Below are positions 8,248 through 17,937 of a stretch of DNA of 64,000 nucleotides, piece by piece (the stretch's first letter is position 1; each line of letters opens with the position of its first letter). The position numbers and the translations under genes were made by a program. Source of the stretch: Ewingella americana ATCC 33852 (lineage in GTDB: Bacteria; Pseudomonadota; Gammaproteobacteria; Enterobacterales; Enterobacteriaceae). A model generated the notes under the pieces. That model searched no databases, was not told the origin of the DNA, and saw only the letters and a list, made by a program, of their open reading frames with translations. The stretch lies in contig NZ_JMPJ01000017.1 in assembly GCF_000735345.1 (NCBI RefSeq), forward strand, positions 1 through 64,000. The letters are read 5' to 3'.

Positions 8248-9213
8248 TTACGCAAGATTTTCGAAATATGCTTCCAACGCCTCCAGCTGTTCGCTGGCAT
8301 CCTCTATGGCGTTGAAGGAGCGCCGAAACTGGTCATTCGGGGCATGCTCCTGGAGATACCAGGAAACATGCTTACGAGCGATACGGAATCCCTTGCCTTG
8401 ACCATAAAAGTCGTGCAATTCCCGTACGTGCCCTAATAACAAGTGCTGAACCTCCCCAAGTGGTGGCGGCGGTAACAGTTCCCCTGTGTCCAGATAATGC
8501 TGGATTTCCCGGAAGATCCAGGGTCTCCCCTGAGCGGCACGTCCAATCATCAGAGCATCAGCTCCGGTGTAGTCGAGTACCGCCCTGGCTTTATGCGGGT
8601 CAGTTATGTCGCCATTCGCGATAATCGGAATGGAAACACTCTGCTTAACTGTCCGAATGCTGTCGTACTCTGCCTCTCCATTGAAGAGACAAGCACGGGT
8701 TCGGCCATGAATCGTCAGGGCCTGAATTCCACAGTCTTCAGCCAATTGTGCAATTTGTACACAGTTACGGTGTTCCGGTGCCCAACCAGTACGAATTTTC
8801 AACGTGACTGGCACATCTACCGCATTCACAACGGCAGAGAGGATCTGTTTGACCAAATCCGGATACTGCAACAAGGCAGATCCTGCCAGTTTGCGGTTCA
8901 CTTTCTTGGCCGGGCAGCCCATATTGATGTCAATGATTTGCGCACCGCTGTCCACGTTAATTCGGGCAGCTGCCGCCATATCTTCGGGATCGCAACCGGC
9001 AATTTGCACGGCTCGGATTCCCGGTTCATCGCTATGTACCATACGCAAACGGGATTTATCCGTACGCCACACTTCCGGATTGGAAGAGAGCATTTCGGAA
9101 ACAGCCATCCCAGCACCCATCGCATGACATAAGGCACGAAACGGTCGGTCTGTTATACCGGCCATTGGGGCCGCAATCAGGCAATTTGTAAGTTGGTGGT
9201 GTCCGATGCGCAT
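8248..9213 (-). CDS. dusB: tRNA-dihydrouridine synthase DusB
   Basis: 321-aa FMN enzyme that reduces uridine to dihydrouridine in tRNA. The TIM-barrel start is [20 protein letters not shown]. The catalytic cysteine lies in [20 protein letters not shown]-like context, and the phosphate-binding block [16 protein letters not shown] follows. A C-terminal helical tRNA-binding domain begins near residue 245. The dusB-fis pairing is conserved in gamma-proteobacteria. The ATG at 9213 lies about 33 bases downstream of the predicted transcription start. Confidence 0.97.
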   Translation of the reverse strand: MRIGHHQLTNCLIAAPMAGITDRPFRALCHAMGAGMAVSEMLSSNPEVWRTDKSRLRMVHSDEPGIRAVQIAGCDPEDMAAAARINVDSGAQIIDINMGCPAKKVNRKLAGSALLQYPDLVKQILSAVVNAVDVPVTLKIRTGWAPEHRNCVQIAQLAEDCGIQALTIHGRTRACLFNGEAEYDSIRTVKQSVSIPIIANGDITDPHKARAVLDYTGADALMIGRAAQGRPWIFREIQHYLDTGELLPPPPLGEVQHLLLGHVRELHDFYGQGKGFRIARKHVSWYLQEHAPNDQFRRSFNAIEDASEQLEALEAYFENLA

Positions 9214-9252
9214 AGACTAGGAATGACCATACTGATGTCCGCAAGGGCGCGT

Positions 9253-9281
9253 ATATTACGCATTTTTGAATCCAGATGAAA
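9253..9281 (-). promoter_or_regulatory. dusB-fis promoter
   Basis: On the minus strand TTTCAT, 17 bases, then TAATAT. The following ACGCGCCCTTGCGG is a G/C-rich discriminator, the feature behind stringent control of the E. coli fis promoter. The start would be near 9246. Confidence 0.75.
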
Positions 9282-9610
9282 GGCCAAACTTTAACCAATA
9301 ACCTAAGAAAATGCTTGCATCCGGCCTAAGAAGTCAGCGTTATTGGTTTTTATTTATAGTTAACATAGGGTTAATGAATAACGGCTAAATTGTGCGCTTA
9401 TGAAAATTCCTTAAAACTCGCTGTATATGCAGGTTAAGCCAGTTGAATCTAAGGCTAAATTTGCTGTTTTAAGTAGCAATAACCGCAAAATTTCTGTGAC
9501 CCACCTCTCGCCGTGGTCAAAAAATGAGTCATTTTTAGTAAGAATCCATAACCCTTTGTTTGAGATAAAAAGCCAAGGGCGGGAGAGTCGAAAAAGCAGG
9601 GCGGGGAAGA

Positions 9611-9656
9611 AAACAGAAAAGCGCCGCCCGGTGAGCAATTAAGCCAGCGGGCGGCG
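9611..9656 (-). terminator. terminator of the prmA transcript
   Basis: A 9-bp stem (CGCCGCCCG at 9622-9630 with CGGGCGGCG at 9648-9656) is followed on the minus strand by CTTTTCTGTTTT, directly after the prmA stop codon. Confidence 0.82.
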
Positions 9657-9661
9657 GAGTA

Positions 9662-10546
9662 TTAGGCCTTCTTGACGCCGGTAATGCGGCACCATTCTTC
9701 TTTTTCAGCTACTGGGTCTAGCTCGAACAAGGCTTCATAGGCTTCGGCGACGCCCTGAGCCTGACTTGCCAGCACGCCAGACAGCCCCAGATGGCCGCCT
9801 GCTACCGGCAACACGCTAATAAGCGGAGCCAGCTCGCGCAGTGGGCCTGCAAGGATGTTAGCGACCACCACGTCGGCTGACAGGTTGTCCGGCTGGTCTT
9901 TCGGCAGATAGAGCGACAGACGCTCAGAGACGCCGTTACGCTGCGCGTTATCGCGGCTGGCCTGAATCGCCTGCGGGTCGATATCAATGCCGATAGCCTG
10001 CGCGGCACCCAGCTTCAAGGCGGCAATCGCCAGAATGCCGGAGCCACAGCCGAAGTCGATCACCGTTTTGCCCTGTAAATCCAAGCCGTCGAGCCACTCG
10101 AGGCACATGGCGGTGGTTGGGTGAGTGCCGGTGCCGAAGGCCAAACCGGGGTCGAGCATCACGTTGACGGCGGTTGGGTCCGGCACGTCGCGCCAGCTCG
10201 GGCAGATCCACAGACGCTGGCCGAAACGCATTGGGTGGAAGTTATCCATCCACTCGCGCTCCCAGTCTTTGTCTTCCAACTGCTCGATTTTATGCACAAA
10301 GCCTTTGCCGAGCAGCGGCTCGTTTTCCAGCATCGCTACCACTTCCGCCATGTCGGTTTCTGCGTCATACAGGCCGATAGCGTCGGTATCGCCCCACAGC
10401 AGGGTCTCGCCCGGCAGAGGTTCGAACACTGGGTTGTCATGGGTATCCTGGAAAGTCACGGATACCGCACCACTTTCGATAAGCGCGTCGCTCAGCGTTT
10501 CCGCGTCGTTACCGGTGGTGTTAATTTTTAATTGGATCCAAGGCAT
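9662..10546 (-). CDS. prmA: ribosomal protein L11 methyltransferase PrmA
   Basis: 294-aa S-adenosylmethionine enzyme that trimethylates lysines and the N terminus of ribosomal protein L11. The N-terminal substrate-recognition domain ([20 protein letters not shown]) is joined to a Rossmann methyltransferase domain with motif [19 protein letters not shown] and the block [10 protein letters not shown]. The length matches E. coli PrmA (293 aa). It follows panF by 42 bases in the same direction, as in E. coli, and a hairpin terminator lies after the stop. Confidence 0.97.
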   Translation of the reverse strand: MPWIQLKINTTGNDAETLSDALIESGAVSVTFQDTHDNPVFEPLPGETLLWGDTDAIGLYDAETDMAEVVAMLENEPLLGKGFVHKIEQLEDKDWEREWMDNFHPMRFGQRLWICPSWRDVPDPTAVNVMLDPGLAFGTGTHPTTAMCLEWLDGLDLQGKTVIDFGCGSGILAIAALKLGAAQAIGIDIDPQAIQASRDNAQRNGVSERLSLYLPKDQPDNLSADVVVANILAGPLRELAPLISVLPVAGGHLGLSGVLASQAQGVAEAYEALFELDPVAEKEEWCRITGVKKA

Positions 10547-10588
10547 AGCAATTCTCTTTTAAGCTTGCGGTAAATAATTTGCCGCCCC

Positions 10589-12034
10589 TCAGGACGGCTT
10601 GAGCGCGGCTTCTGCGCGCGTGTCGCCAAATTTATTGCCGATGTAAAACGCCAGCAGACTCAGGGTCAGCGACGGCACAATCGGGTGCAGACCGGCAAGA
10701 TGCAGGTCGAAACTGGCAAGCAGGGTATAACAAACCGCGCCAACAATCATTGAGCTCAACGCGCCGGTGGCATTGGCTCGCTCCCAGTACAGCCCCAGCA
10801 CCAGCGGCCACAGGAACACGGCTTCTAAGCCGCCGAAGGCAAGCAGGTTCAGCCAGATAATCATTTCTGGCGGACGCCACGCGGCCAGCAGCACCAGTAA
10901 ACCCAGCACGAAGGTCGCCCAGCTCGAGAAGCGTTTCAGACGTTTTTCATTGGTGATTTCTGCCGGGCGAATCCCGAGATAGAGATCTTTAACAATAGTC
11001 GCCGATGACTGAAGCAGCTGGGCATTGATGGTCGACATGATGGCGGCCATTGGCGCAGCAAGGAAGATCCCGGCGGCGTAAGGCGGCAGCACGGTGATCA
11101 TCAAGGTTGGGATCACTTGGTCAGGAATTTTAAGGTCAGGCAGGACCGCGCGGCCCAGTGCGCCAGACAGATGCATGCCGAACATCAAAATCGCCACCAC
11201 CAGCGTGCCGAGCACGATACCGCGATGCACCGCCTTGCTGTCTTTGTAGGAGATGCAGCGCACGGCGGTGTGCGGCAAACCAATCACGCCGAAGCAGACC
11301 AGGATCCAGAAGGAGGCCATAAACGGCAGCGAAAGCACATCGTCCGCGCCGCTGACCGACACCAGCTTAGGGTCAATCTGTTGCAGTTTATCGACCGCGC
11401 TGTGCAGCCCGCCCGCTGCGTGGATCACCGCGAACAGCAGCAAAATAGTGCCGAGCAGCATCACCAGACCCTGCATGGCGTCATTGAGCACGCTGGCGCG
11501 GAAGCCGCCGAAAGCCGTGTAGAGCGCGATACTGATGCCGAAAATCAGCAGGCCGGTGTCGTAAGGAATGCCCGCCGCGGTTTCCAGCAGGCGCGCGCCG
11601 CCGATGAACTGCACGGTCATGGCGCCGAGGAAGGCGACCAACAGGCTCAGGCTCGCCAACCAGACCAGCAGGCGGCTTTTGTAGCGGCCATACAGCATGT
11701 CGTTGAGCGTCACCGCGTTATAACGGCGCGCCAAAATAGCGAATTTCTTGCCTAAAATACCCAGAGAAAGCCACACGGCGGGTAGCTGAATCATCGCCAG
11801 CAGTACCCAGCCCAGCCCAAACTTGTAGGCCGCGCCCGGACCGCCAATAAACGAACTGGCGCTGATATAGGTCGCGGTCAGGGTCATGGCTAAGACGAAG
11901 CCACCCATAGAGCGGTTGCCGAGGAAGTATTCAGTGAGGAAGTTACCGGCCTGACGACGGGTATAGGCATACACCGAGAGGCCAAAAACCAGCAGCAGAT
12001 AGGCGATAAGGGGAAGTAAAACTTCAGTCTGCAT
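10589..12034 (-). CDS. panF: sodium/pantothenate symporter PanF
   Basis: 481-aa inner-membrane symporter of the SSS family that imports pantothenate with sodium for coenzyme A synthesis. The first helix starts at MQTEVLLPLIAYLLLVFG. The family stretch MTLTATYISASSFIGGPGAA and many further hydrophobic segments follow (about 13 in total). I chose the ATG at 12034 because it aligns with E. coli PanF; an in-frame start five codons earlier adds MRTLP. The start overlaps the end of yhdT, as in the conserved yhdT-panF-prmA set, which implies translational coupling. Confidence 0.96.
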   Translation of the reverse strand: MQTEVLLPLIAYLLLVFGLSVYAYTRRQAGNFLTEYFLGNRSMGGFVLAMTLTATYISASSFIGGPGAAYKFGLGWVLLAMIQLPAVWLSLGILGKKFAILARRYNAVTLNDMLYGRYKSRLLVWLASLSLLVAFLGAMTVQFIGGARLLETAAGIPYDTGLLIFGISIALYTAFGGFRASVLNDAMQGLVMLLGTILLLFAVIHAAGGLHSAVDKLQQIDPKLVSVSGADDVLSLPFMASFWILVCFGVIGLPHTAVRCISYKDSKAVHRGIVLGTLVVAILMFGMHLSGALGRAVLPDLKIPDQVIPTLMITVLPPYAAGIFLAAPMAAIMSTINAQLLQSSATIVKDLYLGIRPAEITNEKRLKRFSSWATFVLGLLVLLAAWRPPEMIIWLNLLAFGGLEAVFLWPLVLGLYWERANATGALSSMIVGAVCYTLLASFDLHLAGLHPIVPSLTLSLLAFYIGNKFGDTRAEAALKPS

Positions 12035-12287
12035 GGGGAGTGTCCTCAAGCGAAATGTCGCGATAAATCACCCGCACCATCAGCCAGCTTAGTAACACAA
12101 AAATCAGCGGAACCAGCAAACAGGCCATTTCGAACCAGTGCGGCAGGCCGGTTATCCCCTGTTTGTCGTCGGGCAAATAGGCCGCCAAACTCCATGCCAG
12201 TAAGTAGGCCAGCGTCAGCCCAAAGGCCCAGCGGGCTTCGCGATTGGCTTGTAGAAAACGTGAATCAGTCTCTTGAGTCTTCATCAT
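12024..12287 (-). CDS. yhdT: YhdT family membrane protein
   Basis: 87-aa protein with two hydrophobic segments (about residues 20-38 and 50-72) and short polar ends. It matches the YhdT family, which lies directly before panF in enterobacteria. Small subunits of this type sit beside SSS symporters, so a supporting role for PanF is plausible but unproven. It overlaps the panF start by 11 bases. The gap to accC contains the accC terminator, so its promoter probably lies between 12290 and 12350. Confidence 0.9.
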   Translation of the reverse strand: MMKTQETDSRFLQANREARWAFGLTLAYLLAWSLAAYLPDDKQGITGLPHWFEMACLLVPLIFVLLSWLMVRVIYRDISLEDTPHAD

Positions 12288-12301
12288 AAAAGTCCCAAAT
12301 G

Positions 12302-12326
12302 AAAAAAGGCCGGAATATCCGGCCTT
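12302..12326 (-). terminator. terminator of accBC
   Basis: Minus strand: AAGGCCGG, ATATT, CCGGCCTT, then a T-run. It lies 26 bases after the accC stop. Confidence 0.9.
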
Positions 12327-12352
12327 GGTAAGAAAGTACGCAAGGTACGGTC

Positions 12353-13702
12353 TTATTTTTCCTGCAATCCGAGCTTCTTCTCCAGATAGTGGATGTTGGT
12401 TCCACCGTGCTGGAAGTTCTCGTCGCTCATAATGCGCATTTGCAGATCAACGTTGGTTTTGATGCCATCGATGATCAGTTCAGCCAATGCGTTTTTCATG
12501 CGAGCAATCGCCACGTCACGGTTTTCGCCGTAAGTGATCAGTTTGCCGATCATGGAATCGTAGTACGGAGGCACGGTATAGCCAGCGTAGATGTGCGATT
12601 CCCAGCGCACGCCAAAGCCACCAGGAGCGTGGAAGCGGGTAATTTTACCCGGGCTTGGCAGGAAGGTATTTGGATCTTCAGCATTGATACGACATTCGAC
12701 CGCGTGGCCCTGAATGCGTACTTCATCCTGTTTGATCGACAGCGGCTGACCGGCAGCGATGCGCAGCTGCTCTTTGATCAAGTCAACGCCGGTGATCATT
12801 TCAGTAACCGGATGCTCAACCTGAATACGGGTGTTCATTTCGATGAAATAGAACTCGCCGTTTTCATACAGGAACTCGAAGGTACCCGCGCCGCGATAGT
12901 TAATGTCTACGCAAGCTTTAGCACAACGCTCGCCGATGTAACGACGCAGCTCAGGCGTGATGCCCGGTGCTGGCGCTTCTTCGACAACTTTCTGGTGACG
13001 ACGCTGCATGGAGCAGTCACGTTCTGCCAGATAAATCGCGTTGCCCTGACCGTCAGCCAAAATCTGAATTTCGATGTGGCGTGGGTTTTCCAGGTACTTC
13101 TCCATGTAAACCATGTCGTTGTTGAAAGCCGCTTTGGCTTCCGCACGAGTCATGTTGATGGATTGTTCCAGATCTTTGTCGCTGCGTACTACGCGCATAC
13201 CACGACCGCCGCCGCCGCCAGAGGCTTTGATGATGACCGGGTAACCGATGCGTTTTGCATAGGCGCGGTTTTGGTCCATATCTTCGCCCAGCGGGCCGTC
13301 AGAACCAGGTACGCAAGGAACACCGGCTTTTTTCATTGCGCCGATAGCAGAAACTTTGTCACCCATCAGGCGAATAGTTTCAGCTTTCGGGCCGATGAAG
13401 ATGAAGCCAGAGCGTTCAACTTGTTCAGCAAAGTCGGCATTCTCGGACAGGAAACCGTAGCCAGGGTGGATAGCCACCGCGCCAGTGATTTCAGCCGCAG
13501 AGATAATTGCCGGGATGTTCAGATAGCTTTTTACTGAAGGCGCAGGACCGATACAGACGGTTTCATCTGCCAGCAGTACGTGCTTCAGGTCGCGGTCGGC
13601 AGTCGAGTGAACGGCTACTGTTTTGATGCCCAGCTCTTTACAGGCACGCAAAATACGTAGCGCGATCTCGCCGCGGTTCGCGATAACAATTTTATCTACC
13701 AT
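12353..13702 (-). CDS. accC: biotin carboxylase AccC
   Basis: 449-aa ATP-grasp enzyme that carboxylates the biotin on AccB using bicarbonate and ATP, the first half-reaction of acetyl-CoA carboxylase. The N-terminal block [20 protein letters not shown], the glycine-rich ATP loop [14 protein letters not shown] and the catalytic block [20 protein letters not shown] are all present. The length is that of E. coli AccC. It follows accB by 11 bases and ends the transcript at a hairpin terminator. The essential pathway and high conservation leave little doubt. Confidence 0.99.
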   Translation of the reverse strand: MVDKIVIANRGEIALRILRACKELGIKTVAVHSTADRDLKHVLLADETVCIGPAPSVKSYLNIPAIISAAEITGAVAIHPGYGFLSENADFAEQVERSGFIFIGPKAETIRLMGDKVSAIGAMKKAGVPCVPGSDGPLGEDMDQNRAYAKRIGYPVIIKASGGGGGRGMRVVRSDKDLEQSINMTRAEAKAAFNNDMVYMEKYLENPRHIEIQILADGQGNAIYLAERDCSMQRRHQKVVEEAPAPGITPELRRYIGERCAKACVDINYRGAGTFEFLYENGEFYFIEMNTRIQVEHPVTEMITGVDLIKEQLRIAAGQPLSIKQDEVRIQGHAVECRINAEDPNTFLPSPGKITRFHAPGGFGVRWESHIYAGYTVPPYYDSMIGKLITYGENRDVAIARMKNALAELIIDGIKTNVDLQMRIMSDENFQHGGTNIHYLEKKLGLQEK

Positions 13703-13713
13703 GGTACGCCTCG

Positions 13714-14181
13714 TTATTCGATGACGACCAGCGGCTCGTCGAATTCAACCGGTTGGCCGCTTTCCACCAGAATGGCTTTAACCACGCCAGATTTGTCTGC
13801 TTCGATTTGGTTCATCATTTTCATTGCTTCAACGATGCACAGGGTATCACCTGCGTTAACTTTCTGGCCGACTTCCACGAAAGCTTTCGCGTCCGGGCTT
13901 GGCGTGCGGTAGAAAGTACCCACCATCGGTGAACGAACGATGTGTCCGCTGATCGCAGCCGGTGCAGCTTCAGCCGGAGCCGCCGCTGGTGCAACCGCAG
14001 CAGCCAGACCCGGTTGCTGTTGTGGCGCAGGCATTGCGTAAGCCTGTTGCATCATTGGGTAAGCTTGCGCAGGTGCTGCACGGCTGATGCGTACTGATTC
14101 TTCACCTTCAGAAATTTCCAGTTCAGAAATGCCTGACTCTTCAACCAGTTCGATCAGTTTCTTGATTTTACGAATATCCAT
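13714..14181 (-). CDS. accB: biotin carboxyl carrier protein AccB
   Basis: 155-aa carrier that shuttles carboxybiotin between AccC and the AccAD transferase. An N-terminal oligomerisation part ([18 protein letters not shown]) leads to a flexible Ala/Pro/Gln-rich linker (about residues 36-77) and the biotinyl domain with VEAMKMMN, where K121 carries biotin. The thumb typical of AccB ([18 protein letters not shown]) is present. It starts 32 bases after aroQ. In E. coli accB has its own long leader and is autoregulated, so a promoter inside aroQ is likely. Confidence 0.98.
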   Translation of the reverse strand: MDIRKIKKLIELVEESGISELEISEGEESVRISRAAPAQAYPMMQQAYAMPAPQQQPGLAAAVAPAAAPAEAAPAAISGHIVRSPMVGTFYRTPSPDAKAFVEVGQKVNAGDTLCIVEAMKMMNQIEADKSGVVKAILVESGQPVEFDEPLVVIE

Positions 14182-14213
14182 GGGTGTGATTCCGTACTCT
14201 TTTTGCGAAAAAA

Positions 14214-14666
14214 TTAATGGGTTTTAGACAAGCGGTTAACCGCTGCCTGTAAAGCAAAATGGTAGCCATCTGCGCCAAGTCCGCAGATAACGCCCACTGC
14301 GATATCAGATAGATAGGAGTGGTGCCGGAACGGTTCGCGGGCGTGTACGTTCGACAGGTGGATCTCGATAAACGGGATCTGCACTGCCAGCAACGCATCG
14401 CGTAGCGCTACGCTGGTATGGGTAAAGGCTGCGGGATTGATCAAAATAAAATCAGTGTTTCCGCGTGCCTGATGGATTCTCTCAATCAGGAGGTGCTCTG
14501 CGTTCGATTGCAGATGGCTAAGCGCGACGTCTGCGGCGGCGGCCTGCTGCTCCAAACCTTTAACAATATCGTTGAGCGTAGTGCTGCCGTAGGTTTCAGG
14601 CTCACGAGTCCCTAACAAATTCAGGTTAGGACCGTTCAGAAGCAAAATGTCAAACTTATGCGCCAT
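14214..14666 (-). CDS. aroQ: type II 3-dehydroquinate dehydratase AroQ
   Basis: 150-aa dodecameric enzyme of the shikimate pathway, converting 3-dehydroquinate to 3-dehydroshikimate. [17 protein letters not shown] carries the catalytic Tyr (Y26). [10 protein letters not shown] and the [19 protein letters not shown] lid-and-histidine region follow. E. coli itself uses the unrelated type I enzyme AroD, so the presence of AroQ upstream of accBC is a Yersinia/Serratia-like trait. A strong TATAAT on the minus strand at 14778-14783 could be the -10 of its promoter, but I found no convincing -35. Confidence 0.96.
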   Translation of the reverse strand: MAHKFDILLLNGPNLNLLGTREPETYGSTTLNDIVKGLEQQAAAADVALSHLQSNAEHLLIERIHQARGNTDFILINPAAFTHTSVALRDALLAVQIPFIEIHLSNVHAREPFRHHSYLSDIAVGVICGLGADGYHFALQAAVNRLSKTH

Positions 14667-14837
14667 TGTGAGCCTATCTCCGGCAATTAGACAAAGATTG
14701 TAGAAAATACCCTGATGTCACCGATTTGTCACCTATTTCGCGGCAAATCTACCCTGCTCATCAGCATGAGGTCGGGCATTATAATGATATCGTGGCAATT
14801 CGCAGCTAAATACTGGTCTTATCAGCGAAGATAATCA

Positions 14838-14860
14838 ACCCTCAGAATGCTACTGAGGGT
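14838..14860 (-). terminator. possible terminator of msrPQ
   Basis: ACCCTCAG and CTGAGGGT form an 8-bp stem with a 7-base loop. On the minus strand it is followed by TGATTATC, a poor U-run, so termination may be weak. Confidence 0.5.
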
Positions 14861-14907
14861 TTAGACTGTGGGATTATGCGGGGTAGAACACAGAAAAGTT
14901 AAGCCCG

Positions 14908-15510
14908 TTAACGCAGCCATTGGCGGAATTTTTTGTAGCGTAATGCTAACAAGATCGCTGCAATTGTCGCGTAGATGATGGGTTGCGGCGAGATAATTTT
15001 TACTGACCACATGTAGTGAATTGGCGCCAAAATTGCGACAACATAAATTAAATTGTGCAATGTCTGCCATTTCGCCCCCAACTTACGCTGCGACCACAAT
15101 GTCGAGGTGCAGGTCAGCGCCAGCAGGATTATCCAGCTGATAATGCCCAAAGTTAGGTAAGGTCGCGAAATCAGTTCACTGCCCAGCAGCGCCAAATTGT
15201 TAATGCCCAACTCTAAGAACGAATAGCTGAGAAGGTGCAGCGTTCCCCACGCAAAACACCATAACCCCACCAATCTGCGCACGCGAATCAACAGCGGCTG
15301 TTTACCATAACGCGCAACCGGGGTGATAAGCAGCGTCGCCAGCAGCAATTTCAGAGTCATCCTACCGGTAAAATGTTGAATATCTTTTGATGGATCGGCG
15401 CTGAACCAACCCTGATTAATCGACAATATCAGCCAGATAAAGGGTAAGAACGCCGCCAGATGGATAACCACCTTCAGCCATTTAATTTGTGTCAGGCTCA
15501 AACGCCGCAT
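14908..15510 (-). CDS. msrQ: heme-binding membrane subunit MsrQ
   Basis: 200-aa inner-membrane cytochrome b-type protein that passes electrons to periplasmic MsrP. It has about six hydrophobic segments and the ferric-reductase-like histidines in [10 protein letters not shown] and [21 protein letters not shown] place the start at 15510 ([13 protein letters not shown]), 19 bases after the msrP stop. The longer reading with 25 extra residues would begin inside msrP and lacks family support. MsrPQ repairs oxidised methionine in envelope proteins. Confidence 0.94.
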   Translation of the reverse strand: MRRLSLTQIKWLKVVIHLAAFLPFIWLILSINQGWFSADPSKDIQHFTGRMTLKLLLATLLITPVARYGKQPLLIRVRRLVGLWCFAWGTLHLLSYSFLELGINNLALLGSELISRPYLTLGIISWIILLALTCTSTLWSQRKLGAKWQTLHNLIYVVAILAPIHYMWSVKIISPQPIIYATIAAILLALRYKKFRQWLR

Positions 15511-15529
15511 TGCATTTCCCTCTGAATCA

Positions 15530-16531
15530 TCAATAGTTCGCGCGCAGATCGAGGCCGCGATACATCGAGGCAACCTGATCCGCATAGCCGTTAAACAGCA
15601 GCGTCGGCTGGCGTTTCACATCCAAAATCCCGCCGGAACCGATAAAGCGCTCCGTGGCCTGCGACCAGCGAGGATGGTCAACGTGCGGGTTCACGTTGGC
15701 GTAGAAACCGTATTCATTGGTGGCGATTTGGTTCCACGTGGTCGGCGGCTGGTTCTTGGTCAGGCTGATATTGACGATAGACTTAATGCCTTTAAAGCCA
15801 TATTTCCACGGCACGGTCAGGCGAATTGGCGCGCCGTTTTGCGGTGGCAGCGCCTTGCCGTAGACGCCGACGGTGAGCATGGTGAGCGGGTGCATGGCTT
15901 CATCCATCCGCAACCCTTCGACATAAGGGTAATCCAGCCCGCCGCCGATAAAGCGGTCTTTCTGGCCCGGCATGTGTTCCGGGTCATATAAGGTTTTAAA
16001 CGCCACAAAGCGCGCATTGCCGGTCGGCTCGGCCAGCTTAATAATGTTGCTCAGTTGGAAGCCAATCCACGGCACCACCATCGACCACGCCTCGACGCAG
16101 CGCATACGGTAGATGCGCTGCTCCAGCGGGAAGCGTTTCATGATGTCGTCCATGTCGAGGGTGATTGGCTTGCCGACTTCGCCATCAATCACGATTTTCC
16201 ACGGCGACGTCACCAGCTGGCCCGCATTGGCGGCCGGGTCGGCTTTATCCAGACCAAACTCATAAAAGTTGTTGTAGCCGGTGACTTTGTCTTCTGGCGT
16301 CAGCGTCAGGTCATTTTGATAGGCGGCAGGCTTGGTGAAATCCAAAGGTTTCCCCGGCGGGGCTTTTGGTCGGTCGTGGCCTTTGAACCAAGATGAAATG
16401 TCCGCCTTGGCGGTCTGGGGCAGAGCCAGCGCCGCCGCGCTCAGGCCCAATGCCTGCAATACTTTGCGACGGTCGTGAAAGATGCTTTCGGGGGTGACGT
16501 CTGCTTCAGTCAATTTGCGGGAATTGTTCAT
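15530..16531 (-). CDS. msrP: periplasmic methionine sulfoxide reductase catalytic subunit MsrP
   Basis: 333-aa molybdopterin enzyme that reduces protein methionine sulfoxide in the periplasm. A twin-arginine signal peptide is visible ([21 protein letters not shown] at 21-22), with cleavage near TAKA-D. The molybdenum-ligating cysteine is C145 in [15 protein letters not shown]. The length equals that of E. coli YedY/MsrP (334 aa). It is first in the two-gene msrPQ operon. In E. coli these genes are elsewhere on the chromosome (yedYZ) next to hprRS, which is not present here, so regulation may differ. Confidence 0.97.
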   Translation of the reverse strand: MNNSRKLTEADVTPESIFHDRRKVLQALGLSAAALALPQTAKADISSWFKGHDRPKAPPGKPLDFTKPAAYQNDLTLTPEDKVTGYNNFYEFGLDKADPAANAGQLVTSPWKIVIDGEVGKPITLDMDDIMKRFPLEQRIYRMRCVEAWSMVVPWIGFQLSNIIKLAEPTGNARFVAFKTLYDPEHMPGQKDRFIGGGLDYPYVEGLRMDEAMHPLTMLTVGVYGKALPPQNGAPIRLTVPWKYGFKGIKSIVNISLTKNQPPTTWNQIATNEYGFYANVNPHVDHPRWSQATERFIGSGGILDVKRQPTLLFNGYADQVASMYRGLDLRANY

Positions 16532-16657
16532 GGCGTACTCCAGAATTTCTTAATCATTATTGTTACTGAGGATTCTGGTTTAAGAATGGCTGTTAAATCG
16601 ATTTTTGGCGAGAGGGACGGGGAAAATACGAAATTTCAGAGGAGATGGGAACAAAGC

Positions 16658-16682
16658 AGCGCAGGAAGAGCTTCCCTGCGCT
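16658..16682 (-). terminator. terminator of acuI
   Basis: AGCGCAGG and CCTGCGCT pair around an inner AAG/CTT stem. On the minus strand GCTTTGTT follows. The hairpin lies 19 bases beyond the acuI stop codon. Confidence 0.65.
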
Positions 16683-16701
16683 AAGAATTGGCTTGGCGCT
16701 G

Positions 16702-17679
16702 TTAGCGCACCTTAACCAAAGTTCGGCCTGTAATGGTGTTGGCCATTATTGCGGCGGCCGCGGCTGGCGCTTGTTCAAGGCTGATTTCCGTGGCGGCTTG
16801 TTCATAGAATGAAGCAGGAAGAGTCTGCGTCAGGCGCTCCCACGCGTCCATCCGGCGATGCAGCGGACACATCACAGAATCCACCCCTTGCAGGCGGACG
16901 TTGCGCAGAATAAATGGCATTACCGTGGTTGGCAGCTGGTAGCCGCCCGCCAGACCGCAGGCCGCCACCGTGCCGCCGTAGACCGTTTGCGACAGCAAAG
17001 TCGCCAGCGTGTGGTCGCCCACGGTGTCGATGGCTCCGGCCCACAGCTGTTTATCCAAAGCCCGCCCCTCTTTGCTGAACTCTTCACGCGACAGCACGGT
17101 TTTTGCGCCGAGCTGCTCCAGATATTTGGTATTGCTGGCGCGCCCGCTGATCGCCACCACGTCGTAACCGAGGGTCGAAAGCAGGGTGATCGCCGTGCTG
17201 CCCACGCCGCCGCTGGCGCCGCTGACAATCACTTTGCCGCTGTCGGGCAGCACGCCGCCTTCCTCCAAAGCCATGACGCAGAGCATGGCGGTGAACCCGG
17301 CGGTGCCTATAATCATCGCGTGGCGTGAGTCCAGCCCTTCCGGCAGCGGCACCAGCCAGTCCGCTTTAACGCGTGCCTTTTCCGCCAGCCCGCCCCAGTG
17401 GTTTTCGCCCACGCCCCAGCCGGTGAGGATCACCTGCTGGCCGACGCTGAAGCGCGAGTCTTCACTGCTGCTGACGCGACCGGCGAAATCAATGCCCGGC
17501 ACCATTGGGAATTGGCGGATAATCTTACCGGTGCCGGTAATGGCCATCGCGTCTTTATAGTTGAGGCTCGACCAGTCAACGTCGACCACCACGTTGCCTT
17601 CCGGCAGGTCATCTGTGCTGATATCACTCACGCTGGAAAGGGTCTGGCCTGCGTCTTGCTGTAATAAAAGTGCGCGCAT
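16702..17679 (-). CDS. acuI: acrylyl-CoA reductase (NADPH) AcuI
   Basis: 325-aa medium-chain dehydrogenase/reductase without zinc. It reduces toxic acryloyl-CoA to propionyl-CoA with NADPH. The Rossmann motif lies in VSGASGGVGSTAITLL and the start MRALLLQQDAGQTLSSV aligns with E. coli YhdH/AcuI. I prefer the start at 17679; an in-frame start four codons earlier (MELRM) is less likely. The block SSLNYKDAMAITGTGKIIR is characteristic of the family. It is divergent from csrD, as in E. coli, and monocistronic. Confidence 0.95.
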   Translation of the reverse strand: MRALLLQQDAGQTLSSVSDISTDDLPEGNVVVDVDWSSLNYKDAMAITGTGKIIRQFPMVPGIDFAGRVSSSEDSRFSVGQQVILTGWGVGENHWGGLAEKARVKADWLVPLPEGLDSRHAMIIGTAGFTAMLCVMALEEGGVLPDSGKVIVSGASGGVGSTAITLLSTLGYDVVAISGRASNTKYLEQLGAKTVLSREEFSKEGRALDKQLWAGAIDTVGDHTLATLLSQTVYGGTVAACGLAGGYQLPTTVMPFILRNVRLQGVDSVMCPLHRRMDAWERLTQTLPASFYEQAATEISLEQAPAAAAAIMANTITGRTLVKVR

Positions 17680-17877
17680 TCTGAGCTCCATAAGATTTCT
17701 GAATTGATTGTTTATGCAGTTGCTATGCTATGAATATAACGCAATAGGGGGGATAGGGACTGATATGAGACAAAAACGGTGCCACTGAGTGCGAATTTAG
17801 GCACAAAATTGCATAAATCTTTACCGGATCTGACGCGCATCTGTTTTATGATAGCGGCGTTCAAACGGCGGCCTGAC

Positions 17878-17912
17878 AATGAAGGATTATTATCCGGCTT
17901 GCCTCCTTCATT
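17878..17912 (+). promoter_or_regulatory. inverted repeat in the csrD leader
   Basis: AATGAAGGA (17878-17886) and TCCTTCATT (17904-17912) are a perfect 9-bp inverted repeat ending 25 bases before the csrD start. It could fold as a leader hairpin. Because GGA triplets are the core of CsrA sites and one lies in this stem, direct CsrA control is conceivable. Confidence 0.4.
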
Positions 17913-17937
17913 TATAGGTTTCAGGTAAGGCACAAGG

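Larger units (their letters stand above)
9214..9661. other. intergenic region prmA / dusB with paired repeats upstream of the fis promoter
   Basis: 448 bases. Besides the promoter at 9253-9281 and the prmA terminator at 9611-9656, it contains a perfect 10-bp inverted repeat (AACCAATAAC at 9293-9302, GTTATTGGTT at 9339-9348) that encloses two direct copies of CCTAAGAA (9302-9309 and 9325-9332, 23 bp apart). These lie just upstream of the -35 box, where Fis, CRP and IHF act on the E. coli fis promoter. I see no gene. Confidence 0.6.

Noticed and set aside
12389-13537. 382-codon open frame on the plus strand opposite accC
   Set aside because: It is antisense to the essential, highly conserved accC, has no ribosome site and no recognisable motifs. 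It results from the base composition of accC.
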